This document shows positions 51,302 to 58,900 of a stretch of 64,000 nt of DNA, piece after piece. The notes beneath the pieces were generated by a model. It had not been told where the DNA came from. It did no database searches and saw nothing but the letters and a program-made list of their open reading frames with translations. Within the stretch, counting starts at the first letter, position 1. Every line of letters starts with the position of its first letter. This DNA is from Bacteroidales bacterium (GTDB taxonomy: Bacteria > Bacteroidota > Bacteroidia > Bacteroidales > P3): the NCBI GenBank assembly GCA_017483575.1, contig JAFUWF010000021.1, positions 1 through 64,000 of the forward strand, given 5' to 3'. The position numbers and the translations under genes were made by a program.

Positions 51302-51374
51302 CAGTCGGAAAAAAAATATTTTGCGAGGGTGTCAGATTCCGGGCAGAAAATGTGTATTTGTATTTAAAAGGACT

Positions 51375-52676
51375 ATGGTTCGACGGGGATTCATACTGTT
51401 GTTGCTGCTGGCGATGGCCGGCGCGGTATCGGCGCAGGAGGTGCTGGTGCTGAAGGGGCGCGTGGTGGATGGCCGCGAGGGGGTGCCCTACGCCACGCTG
51501 CAGCTGACGGGCAGCACCATCGGCGTTTGCTGCAACGACCAGGGCGACTATGAGTTGAAGGTGCCGATGGAGCATAGGGGCGACAGCGTGCTGGTGCGGT
51601 CGGTGGGCTACGAACCCCTGCGCCTCAGCGTGAACGACCTCAGCCGTCGCGGCCGCATCCGCCTCAAAAGCCAGACCATCGAGCTGCGGGAGGTGAATGT
51701 GTCGCGCTACCGCCACGGTCTGGACCTGATGCTGGACGTGCTGCGGAGCCTCGAAAACAACTTCCAGCAGCAGAAGGCCTACTCCACATTCTTCTATCGC
51801 GACTGGCGCGCCGTGGACGACGAGATATACCTCTTCGACGAGGCCGTCATGGAGGTGGAACGTTCGCCATACAACCAATATGTCGAGAAGCGCAGTTTCA
51901 ACTTCAAGTCCTCCACGCGCGAGATGGAGACCAACTACAAGACCATCCTGCGCCACCGCCTGCTGGTGAACGACCGCAGCCTGCTCAAGGAGAAGGTGGG
52001 CAAGGAGGATGGCATCGACGAGATGATGCAGTATGCCGACGAGGAGCTGTTCTACGACCCCGTGGCGGCGCCCAATGCCAGCTACGGCCTCTCGCGGGGC
52101 ATGCTCATGCGCCAGCAGTTCCTGCCGCTGATGGAGTTCGACGACGGCGGCGAGGGCTACTACCTGGTCCGTTCGGTGGGCACCAGCCGCCTTTCGCGCG
52201 AGACGAACTACGAGTACGTCATCCGCAAACGCGGTCTGGCGTTGGTGCGCATCACATCATGGATCACCAAGCCTGTCAAGAAGTTGGCGCCCGAGGAAGC
52301 TTGGGTGAAGGTATTTTTCACCCACATGGCCGTGGAGGCCGACTCCACAACCTGGATCTACGACGAACGCGAGGGCAAGTTGACCCTCACGCGGTACTAT
52401 ACCTCCAACACCCTCCGCCTCACTTCGAAAGGACGCGGTCACGACGGCGAGGAGCAGGTGTGGCGCCACAGCGTGGACTGGACCCTCACCGCCTTCGCCT
52501 CCGAACCCACCGCCACCGAGGGCGATACCCTCGGCAGCCGCCCCGTGGCCCTCGACAGGGCCTTCGGACATAGCGACTTCAGTCCCACTTTCTGGGGCAA
52601 CTATAACACCATCCCCATCGATTCGCACGTAGTGCAGCTGCTGGAAAAGAAACTTCTAAAACATCAAAAACCATGA
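51375..52676 (+). CDS. Exported protein with carboxypeptidase-regulatory-like domain
   Basis: This 433-residue protein has a signal peptide (about 1-21, ending VSAQ) and a carboxypeptidase-regulatory-like beta-sandwich (about 22-105, LKGRVVDGREGVPYATLQLT). A larger body (about 110-433) of unknown fold follows, in a pattern shared by many Bacteroidota outer-membrane or periplasmic proteins. Start at 51375 follows the promoter. It overlaps the next gene by four bases. Confidence 0.8.
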   Translation: MVRRGFILLLLLAMAGAVSAQEVLVLKGRVVDGREGVPYATLQLTGSTIGVCCNDQGDYELKVPMEHRGDSVLVRSVGYEPLRLSVNDLSRRGRIRLKSQTIELREVNVSRYRHGLDLMLDVLRSLENNFQQQKAYSTFFYRDWRAVDDEIYLFDEAVMEVERSPYNQYVEKRSFNFKSSTREMETNYKTILRHRLLVNDRSLLKEKVGKEDGIDEMMQYADEELFYDPVAAPNASYGLSRGMLMRQQFLPLMEFDDGGEGYYLVRSVGTSRLSRETNYEYVIRKRGLALVRITSWITKPVKKLAPEEAWVKVFFTHMAVEADSTTWIYDEREGKLTLTRYYTSNTLRLTSKGRGHDGEEQVWRHSVDWTLTAFASEPTATEGDTLGSRPVALDRAFGHSDFSPTFWGNYNTIPIDSHVVQLLEKKLLKHQKP

Positions 52677-53311
52677 AACGTGCCTTGACAATCCTCCTGC
52701 TGTTGGCCGCCATGAGCGTCGGCCACGCCCAGACAGACACCATCGCCGTCACCGGGACGGTGTACAACCAGCACACCCAGAAGCCCGAACCCTACTGCCT
52801 GGTGCAACTGGTGCAGGACAGCATCGCAAGGGCCGTCCGCGTGTGCGACGGCGAGGGTTTCTTCCTCATCGACAGCCTGCCCACGGGCGTCTACACGCTC
52901 CGCGTGGGCGTGGGCCGCGCAACCCTCTTCCAGAACGACTTCGAACTGCGCGAGAACGCCAACCTGAGCATCTACGTAGACACCCTGCAGCTCATCAACC
53001 TGCGTGCCGTATCCGTCACCGCCCGCCGTTGGGTGCCGCCGTTGCCGGCGCACAGGCTGGAGGAACTCCACCTGCTTATCTCCGACGCCGACGACTACCG
53101 CCTCTGGAACTTCGGTGGCGAGATGACCGACTCCGGCCCCGCCTGCGCCGACCTCTCCCGCGGCAGCCAGCCCGGCCTCCAGTACCAAGCCGAAGTGGAA
53201 AAGAAGAAATCCTACCGCCACCTCTGGTACACCGACCCCATCCCCGCCACCCCCCGCCGCAAACCCCGCCTCTCCCCCACCCCGCCAGCCGACAGCACCG
53301 CACACAAATAA
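52673..53311 (+). CDS. Exported protein with carboxypeptidase-regulatory-like domain, short
   Basis: This 212-residue protein has a signal peptide (about 1-19, ending GHAQ) and a single beta-sandwich domain (about 22-115, VTGTVYNQHTQKPEPYCLVQ), as in the preceding gene. A Pro/Arg-rich tail (about 185-212) follows. It is translationally coupled to the gene before it and likely acts with it. The function is not known. Confidence 0.75.
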   Translation: MKRALTILLLLAAMSVGHAQTDTIAVTGTVYNQHTQKPEPYCLVQLVQDSIARAVRVCDGEGFFLIDSLPTGVYTLRVGVGRATLFQNDFELRENANLSIYVDTLQLINLRAVSVTARRWVPPLPAHRLEELHLLISDADDYRLWNFGGEMTDSGPACADLSRGSQPGLQYQAEVEKKKSYRHLWYTDPIPATPRRKPRLSPTPPADSTAHK

Positions 53312-53347
53312 AAGAGAGACCGCCCTCTCGGGCAGTCCCTCTTGTTT
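53312..53347. terminator. Bidirectional terminator between convergent genes
   Basis: A stem of 53312-53325 with 53330-53343 (two mismatches) lies between the rightward gene ending at 53311 and hutU. It is followed by GTTTT to the right, and by a T-rich stretch when read leftward. Confidence 0.7.
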
Positions 53348-53366
53348 TAAAAATAGTATTCCTTTT

Positions 53367-55367
53367 TTAGAACAGGCCTTCCAGCACTGCGTCGTCGACG
53401 AGGTTGGGCATGGTGACTTTGAGGTCGGGGCAGATGTCCATGGCGCGCTTGATGGCGAACATGGCGCCTTCGTTGCGGGCCCAGGAGCGGCGGGAGATGC
53501 CGTTGTTGACGTCCCAGTGGAGCATCATGCGGAGGCGGCGGTCGCAGGCCTCAGAGCCATCGAGGACCATGCCGAAGCCGCCGTTCATCACCTCGCCCCA
53601 GCCAACGCCGCCGCCGTTGTGGATCGAAACCCACGTGGCGCCGCGGAAGCTGTCGCCGATGACATTCTGCACGGCCATATCGGCGCAGCGGTTGGAGCCG
53701 TCGTAGATGTTGCTGGTCTCGCGGAAGGGGCTGTCGGTGCCGGAGACGTCGTGGTGGTCGCGGCCGAGGACGATGGGAGCGCTGATCTCACCCTTCTTGA
53801 TGGCCTCGTTGAAGGCGGCGGCAATCTTGGTGCGGCCTTCGCAGTCGGCATAGAGGATGCGGGCCTGCGAACCGACAACGAGGTGGTTCTCCTTGGCGCC
53901 ACGGATCCACTGGATATTGTCGCGCATCTGCTGCTGTATCTCGGCGGGAGCGGTAGCGGCAATCTCGTCGAGCACACGCATGGCGATATGGTCGCTCTTG
54001 TCCAGGTCCTCGGGCTTGCCGCTGGTGCAGACCCAGCGGAAGGGGCCGAAGCCGTAGTCGAAGCACATGGGGCCCATGATGTCCTGCACGTAGGAGGGAT
54101 AGCGGAAGGCGGTGTGGTCGGCATTCCAGATGTCGGCACCGGCGCGGCTGCTCTCCAGCAGGAAGGCGTTGCCATAGTCGAAGAAATACATACCCTTGGC
54201 GGTGAGCTTGTTGACGGCCGCCACGTGGCGACGGAGGCTTTCCTGCACCTTCTCCTTGAAGAGTTCGGGCTTCTCAGCCATCATCACCTTGGCGTCCTCG
54301 AAGGTAACACCCACGGGGTAGTAGCCACCGGCCCAGGGGTTGTGCAGCGAGGTCTGGTCGCTGCCGAGGTCCACCTGGATGCCCTTCTCGGCGCAGTATT
54401 CCCAGAGGTCGACGACGTTGCCCTGGTAGGCGAACGAACGGGCCATCTTCTCGGCACGGGCCTTGTTGACGGCGGCGAAGAGCTCGTCGAGGTCGGCGTG
54501 CACCTCGTCCACCCAGCCCTGCTCGAAGCGCTTCTGCGTGGCGGCGGGGTTGATTTCGGCCGTGATGGAAACGACACCGGCGATGTCGCCAGCCTTGGGC
54601 TGGGCGCCGCTCATGCCGCCGAGGCCGGCGGTGATGAAGAGCTTGCCAGCGGTGCCGCCACCCAGCTTACGGGCAGCGTTGAGCACCGTGATGGTGGTGC
54701 CATGGACGATGCCCTGCGGGCCGATGTACATGTAGGAGCCGGCGGTCATCTGGCCGTACTGCGTCACGCCGAGGGCGTTGTAGCGCTCCCAGTCGTCGGG
54801 CTTGCTGTAGTTGGGAATCATCATACCGTTGGTAACCACCACGCGCGGAGCGTCCTTGTGGCTGGGGTAGAGTCCCATCGGATGGCCGCTGTACATGACC
54901 AGCGTCTGCTCGTCCGTCATCTCGGAGAGGTATTTCATCACGAGGTGATACTGGGCCCAGTTCTGGAACACAGCGCCGTTGCCGCCGTAGGTGATGAGTT
55001 CGTGTGGATGCTGCGCCACGGCGGGGTCCAGGTTGTTCTGGATCATGAGCATGATGGCGGCAGCCTGACGGCAGCGGGCCGGGTACTCGTCGATGGGGCG
55101 GGCGTACATCTTGTACGTCGGGCGCAGGCGGTACATGTAGATACGGCCGTACTTCTGCAGCTCCTCGGCAAACTCCTTGGCCAGCATCTTGTGGTGCTTG
55201 GCGGGGAAATAGCGCAGGGCGTTGCGGATGGCCAGCTTCTTCTCGGCCGGGGTCAGGATGTCCTTGCGCTTGGGCGCATGGTTCACCGTGGGGTCATAGG
55301 GTTGGGGTTCGGGCAGCGGATCGGGGATACCGAGACGCAATTCGTTCTGAAATTCTTCGAGTGTCAT
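53367..55367 (-). CDS. hutU: Urocanate hydratase
   Basis: This 666-residue protein is the long form of urocanase, similar in length to the animal and Bacteroidota enzymes (the proteobacterial one is about 100 residues shorter). It contains the NAD-binding GGMSGAQ region and VDLGSDQTSLHNPWAGGYYP. It converts urocanate to imidazolonepropionate in histidine breakdown. No other hut gene is in the window. A leftward TATTTTTG at 55439-55446 is the likely -7 element. Confidence 0.94.
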   Translation of the reverse strand: MTLEEFQNELRLGIPDPLPEPQPYDPTVNHAPKRKDILTPAEKKLAIRNALRYFPAKHHKMLAKEFAEELQKYGRIYMYRLRPTYKMYARPIDEYPARCRQAAAIMLMIQNNLDPAVAQHPHELITYGGNGAVFQNWAQYHLVMKYLSEMTDEQTLVMYSGHPMGLYPSHKDAPRVVVTNGMMIPNYSKPDDWERYNALGVTQYGQMTAGSYMYIGPQGIVHGTTITVLNAARKLGGGTAGKLFITAGLGGMSGAQPKAGDIAGVVSITAEINPAATQKRFEQGWVDEVHADLDELFAAVNKARAEKMARSFAYQGNVVDLWEYCAEKGIQVDLGSDQTSLHNPWAGGYYPVGVTFEDAKVMMAEKPELFKEKVQESLRRHVAAVNKLTAKGMYFFDYGNAFLLESSRAGADIWNADHTAFRYPSYVQDIMGPMCFDYGFGPFRWVCTSGKPEDLDKSDHIAMRVLDEIAATAPAEIQQQMRDNIQWIRGAKENHLVVGSQARILYADCEGRTKIAAAFNEAIKKGEISAPIVLGRDHHDVSGTDSPFRETSNIYDGSNRCADMAVQNVIGDSFRGATWVSIHNGGGVGWGEVMNGGFGMVLDGSEACDRRLRMMLHWDVNNGISRRSWARNEGAMFAIKRAMDICPDLKVTMPNLVDDAVLEGLF

Positions 55368-55438
55368 ATTGCTATCTTTTTATATATTAACATGTTACTA
55401 ATGCACCAAAGCACAAACGCCCGGCGCATGTCCGATTG

Positions 55439-55446
55439 CAAAAATA
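55439..55446 (-). promoter_or_regulatory. -7 element (TATTTTTG) of hutU
   Basis: Leftward TATTTTTGCAATCGG lies 72 bases before the hutU start. The gap from 55368 to 55801 also holds palindromic copy C and the terminator of the protease gene. Nothing else was seen in it. Confidence 0.6.
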
Positions 55447-55590
55447 CAAATTTTGCCCGACATGACCAAAAGAAAAATGCCTTCTTTGCCCCGAACAACC
55501 GTAAAACACTAATAACCACAGCAGATACGGAAACGGAGAAACGCAGCAACGGAAACCGCAACAACAGGGGGCGAAGAGGGGTCAAACAGG

Positions 55591-55711
55591 TACTTTATTC
55601 GACTGTTCTTATATAGTATACATATAGTATACATATACTTCTCATATAGTATTTATATACAGTATATGAATACTATATGAGAAGTATATGTATACTATAT
55701 GTATACTATAT
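55591..55711. repeat. AT-rich palindromic element, copy C (inverted orientation)
   Basis: Bases 55611-55653 and 55669-55711 form a perfect 43-bp inverted repeat around a 15-base loop. Its flank, TACTTTATTCGACTGTTCTT (55591-55610), is the reverse complement of the right flanks of copies A and B, so this copy is turned round. Both sides also contain GTCGA and CTGTTTG in mirror order further out. Confidence 0.92.
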
Positions 55712-55755
55712 GACATGGGTCGACCTAAGGGGCTGTTTGCCGGGGGGTTGGAGAC

Positions 55756-55785
55756 AAAAAAACGCCCCTGGGATGCAGGGGCGTT
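55756..55785 (-). terminator. Intrinsic terminator of the protease gene
   Basis: AACGCCCCTG (55761-55770) pairs with CAGGGGCGTT (55776-55785). Leftward it is followed by a T-run (A-run 55756-55762). Confidence 0.92.
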
Positions 55786-55801
55786 GGAGGGTTGGAGGTG
55801 G

Positions 55802-58120
55802 TCAGAGCTGGAGGAGGAGGCCGACGGAGAGGCGCGGGAGGAGGAACTTGCCGGCCTCGGGGTCGGAGCCGATGCCGTTGAGGCGATAGCGGGCGTAGAT
55901 GCCGATCCAGTCGTAGCTCAGTCGCGTAACGGCGCCGAAATTGAGGTTGTAGCCGTCGAGGGCGTCGACGTAGTTGTAGTTGTATTCCACGGACGAGGCG
56001 TGGACACTGGGGTCCTCGCCGTGGAGGTTGTAGTCGGGCTCGCCGATGGAGCCGTAGATGCCGAGGTCCCAGTGGAGGCCTTTGCCGGCGATGCCGAGGG
56101 GGAGCAGGCGGACACGCTGGAAGAGCTCGAGGCTGATTTCGGTGAGGCGGACGCGACGGACGTCGATATCGTCGAAGTTGTCAATCTTGGCCTGTGTGAT
56201 GCCGAGGTCGGCCTCCAGGGCGTTGACGTCGAGGTCGTTATAGCGATAGTTCGAGAAGCCGAAGTCGAGGGCCATACCGATGCAGTAGCTCTTACTGAAG
56301 GCGCGGAGCAGACGGGCGCCGAAGCGCCAGTCGGGCGACCAGAGTGCGTTCTCCAGCTCGTTGTCGGCGGTGCGGATGTTCATGCCGAAGCCGAAGTAGA
56401 TGTCGTAGCGCCACTTGGCGTTGCTGCCCCAGTTGGAGGGCACGTTCTCGAAGTCGGGGTTGCGGAAGTCCTCGGAGGCTTTGTGGGCGCGCCCTTCGAG
56501 GTCGCCAAAGCTGACGTCGCAGCCGCGGGCGGCGGTGCAATTGAGACGGACGATGAGGCTGTCGGTGTAGCCGTCGAGGCTGACGACAAGGGTGCGGCCG
56601 GAGGGAGTGTCGAAGAGGATAGCGGCCGAGGTGTCGGCGAAGTCGAGGTTGAGCTTGCCGTAGCGGTAGATGTGGCCGTCGCCGCTCTGCTCCTTGTAGA
56701 ACACGGGTTTGTCCATCACCATGGCGATGGGTTTCACCTTGGTGATGCAGTCCTCCTGAACAAAGCGGAAGGTGGGAGCGGCGGCCGTCTTGGAGCCGGT
56801 GAAGTATTCGGCCTGGGGCACGCCGTAGCCGAAGCTGTAGTCGGCATAGGGGTAGAGGTCGGCGGAGCGCTGGATGGCGTCGAACATCTGCATGGCGGTC
56901 TTGCCGGGCGAGGCCTGCCAGGCGCAGGCTGCGAAGCCGGCCACCAGGGGGCAGGAGAAGGAGGTGCCGTGGACGTAATGGTAGGCGCTGTTGCTGGAAA
57001 TATTGGCCGTGCGGGCATAGCCGAAGGCGCTGACGTTGGGCTTCATGCGGCCGTCGGCGCTGGGACCGTAGGAGGAGAAGGAGATGTGGTTGTACTCGGT
57101 GAGGCTGTTCTCGATGCCGCCGATGCAGAGCACACTGTCGGCGTCGGAGGGGGTGATGATGGTCTTCCACTGGCTGTCGTCGGCCTCGTTGCCGGCGCTG
57201 TTGCACACCAGGATACCCTTGCGGGCCGCGAGGTTGCCGGCCTTGGCCACGTAGGAGGTGCCGTCCATGTCGGTGGTGTAGTGGCGCTCCTTGCCGTAGC
57301 CGAGGGAGGAGGAGATGATGTTGGCGCCGTTCTTGTCGGCCCATTCCACGGCCATCTGCCACCAGACTTCCTCTTTGAAGGGCTCGCTGTTGACCTCGGT
57401 GCGGGCCAGGAGGAACTCGGCGCCCGTGGCCAGGCCCAGGTCGACGCCGTTCATGCGTCCGGCGATGCAGCTGAGGGTCATCGTGCCGTGGGAGTTCCAG
57501 CCGTAGACGTCTTCCTTGTTCTTGGGGAAGTTCCAGGTCTTGATGATCTGGCGGTTGTCGCGGAGGTGGCGGAAGGCATCGTGGGTGTTCACCAGGGGGA
57601 AGCCGCCGTCGAACACGGCGACGCGCACGCCCTTGCCGTCGATGCCCTTGTCGCGGAAGGCCATGCCTCCCATGCGTACCAGCTGGGCCTCGAGGGGGCC
57701 GTCGACATGGGCCACGTCGAAGAGACCGTCGAGGGGTTCGGCGTCGTTATAATCGGCCAGTTGCATGCCGCTGCCCTCGATGGGCTGCACACGGAGCACG
57801 TAGGGCAAGGCCTCGATGGCCTGGATTTGGTCGGGCGTGGCCATGATGCCGAGGGCGTTCATCCAGCGGCTGGCGCCGATTTCCTCGGTGGCGAGGGCGC
57901 TGACACCCTGCTCGTAGGCGGCGCTGACGGGGTAGTTGCTGATGTCGTAGAGGTCGGCGCCGCATTGCTGGTAGCGCTCGATGGCCTTGGCATCGAAATA
58001 GGTGTAGGGGTCGAAGGTGGTGCCTGCCTTGTCGGCGAGGAACACCCAGTAGGCCTGCTGGGCCGAGGCGGAAACGAGACACGCCAGGGCGAGGGCCAAG
58101 ATTGCGATGTGTTTTTTCAT
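55802..58120 (-). CDS. Subtilisin-type protease fused to an outer-membrane barrel
   Basis: This 772-residue protein has a signal peptide (about 1-21) and an inhibitor-like prodomain (about 22-150). An S8 peptidase domain (about 155-430) carries Asp171 (VAVFDGG), His211 (NSHGTM), Asn311 (NSAGNE) and Ser387 (GTSFSCPLVAG). A linker beta-domain follows (about 440-540), then about 220 residues of beta-barrel character (from KWRYDIYFGFGMNIRTADNE to LPRLSVGLLLQL). No type IX C-terminal signal is seen. It may expose its protease domain through its own barrel. It is transcribed with recO two bases upstream. Confidence 0.82.
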   Translation of the reverse strand: MKKHIAILALALACLVSASAQQAYWVFLADKAGTTFDPYTYFDAKAIERYQQCGADLYDISNYPVSAAYEQGVSALATEEIGASRWMNALGIMATPDQIQAIEALPYVLRVQPIEGSGMQLADYNDAEPLDGLFDVAHVDGPLEAQLVRMGGMAFRDKGIDGKGVRVAVFDGGFPLVNTHDAFRHLRDNRQIIKTWNFPKNKEDVYGWNSHGTMTLSCIAGRMNGVDLGLATGAEFLLARTEVNSEPFKEEVWWQMAVEWADKNGANIISSSLGYGKERHYTTDMDGTSYVAKAGNLAARKGILVCNSAGNEADDSQWKTIITPSDADSVLCIGGIENSLTEYNHISFSSYGPSADGRMKPNVSAFGYARTANISSNSAYHYVHGTSFSCPLVAGFAACAWQASPGKTAMQMFDAIQRSADLYPYADYSFGYGVPQAEYFTGSKTAAAPTFRFVQEDCITKVKPIAMVMDKPVFYKEQSGDGHIYRYGKLNLDFADTSAAILFDTPSGRTLVVSLDGYTDSLIVRLNCTAARGCDVSFGDLEGRAHKASEDFRNPDFENVPSNWGSNAKWRYDIYFGFGMNIRTADNELENALWSPDWRFGARLLRAFSKSYCIGMALDFGFSNYRYNDLDVNALEADLGITQAKIDNFDDIDVRRVRLTEISLELFQRVRLLPLGIAGKGLHWDLGIYGSIGEPDYNLHGEDPSVHASSVEYNYNYVDALDGYNLNFGAVTRLSYDWIGIYARYRLNGIGSDPEAGKFLLPRLSVGLLLQL

Positions 58121-58121
58121 G

Positions 58122-58811
58122 CTATTTTAATATTGTATGTAAGATTTCGTGACTGTGGAAATGGGAGAATCCGCTCAGGTGGAGCTGGAAGTAGGCTATG
58201 AGGGCGTCGAGGAGGTCGGTTCTCTCCTGCAGCGAGGTAGCCTGCACTTGGGAAGAGAGGTATGCGTGAAGGGCCTGGGAGAGGCCGAGGGTGAGGGTGG
58301 TTTCGGAGGGTTCGCTGACGAAACGGCCTTCCTGGAGGTCGAAGTAGGGCTCGCGGCGCGAGTGGTTGTCCATGGGTTCGATGCCCATGTGGTAGGCCAC
58401 CTTGAGCATGAAGGCCACGGGGACGTTGGCTTTCTGCTCCTGGTCGGCCGACGACTGCTCGTCCACATAGTCCCAAAGGGCCGGCATGGGTTCGGCTTCG
58501 CGCAGCACCTTGTAGAGCACCTCGGTCATGAAGAAGCGCAGGGAGTTGCCTACGGGTTCGGAGGGCAGGCCGGGGTTGCGAGGCGTCAGTTCCTTGATGT
58601 AGTTGAGGTCGGTCTTGGGGTTGTCGTAGACCACCATGTCCAGGCTCGAGAGGGGCTGCAGCAGGTTCTGCTTGACGCGCCCGGAGCGTCCGCGCACGCC
58701 CTTGATGATATAGGAACGCAGGCCCAGCTGGCGTGTGAACACCTTGGCCACCACCGAGCTTTCGGCATAGGGGGTGGTGTGGAGCACGAGGCCTGGCGTG
58801 GAGAGGAGCAT
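58122..58811 (-). CDS. recO: DNA repair protein RecO
   Basis: This 229-residue protein has the RecO N-terminal OB fold (GLVLHTTPYAESSVVAKVFT) and a helical C-terminal part. The zinc-finger cysteines of many RecO proteins are absent, as in most Bacteroidota. It works with RecF and RecR in loading RecA. It lies between porZ, across an 80-base repeat, and the protease gene. Confidence 0.9.
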   Translation of the reverse strand: MLLSTPGLVLHTTPYAESSVVAKVFTRQLGLRSYIIKGVRGRSGRVKQNLLQPLSSLDMVVYDNPKTDLNYIKELTPRNPGLPSEPVGNSLRFFMTEVLYKVLREAEPMPALWDYVDEQSSADQEQKANVPVAFMLKVAYHMGIEPMDNHSRREPYFDLQEGRFVSEPSETTLTLGLSQALHAYLSSQVQATSLQERTDLLDALIAYFQLHLSGFSHFHSHEILHTILK

Positions 58812-58820
58812 TTCAGTTAT

Positions 58821-58900
58821 GAGTTATGAGTTAAGAGTTATGAGTTATGGGTTATCTTATGAGTTATGAGTTAAGAGTTATGAGTTATGGGTTATCTTAT
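58821..58900. repeat. Perfect 40-bp tandem duplication
   Basis: Bases 58821-58860 and 58861-58900 are identical. Each unit is built from GAGTTATGAGTTAAGAGTTA-like words and ends with GGGTTATCTTAT. The second copy holds the last codons and stop of porZ, the first repeats them outside the gene. Confidence 0.92.

Noticed and set aside
55688..58201. 837-codon + strand frame opposite the protease
   Set aside because: The composition is that of a reverse-read protein, it starts inside palindromic copy C and runs through a terminator.
58821..58900. CRISPR array
   Set aside because: Only two abutting identical units with no spacers.
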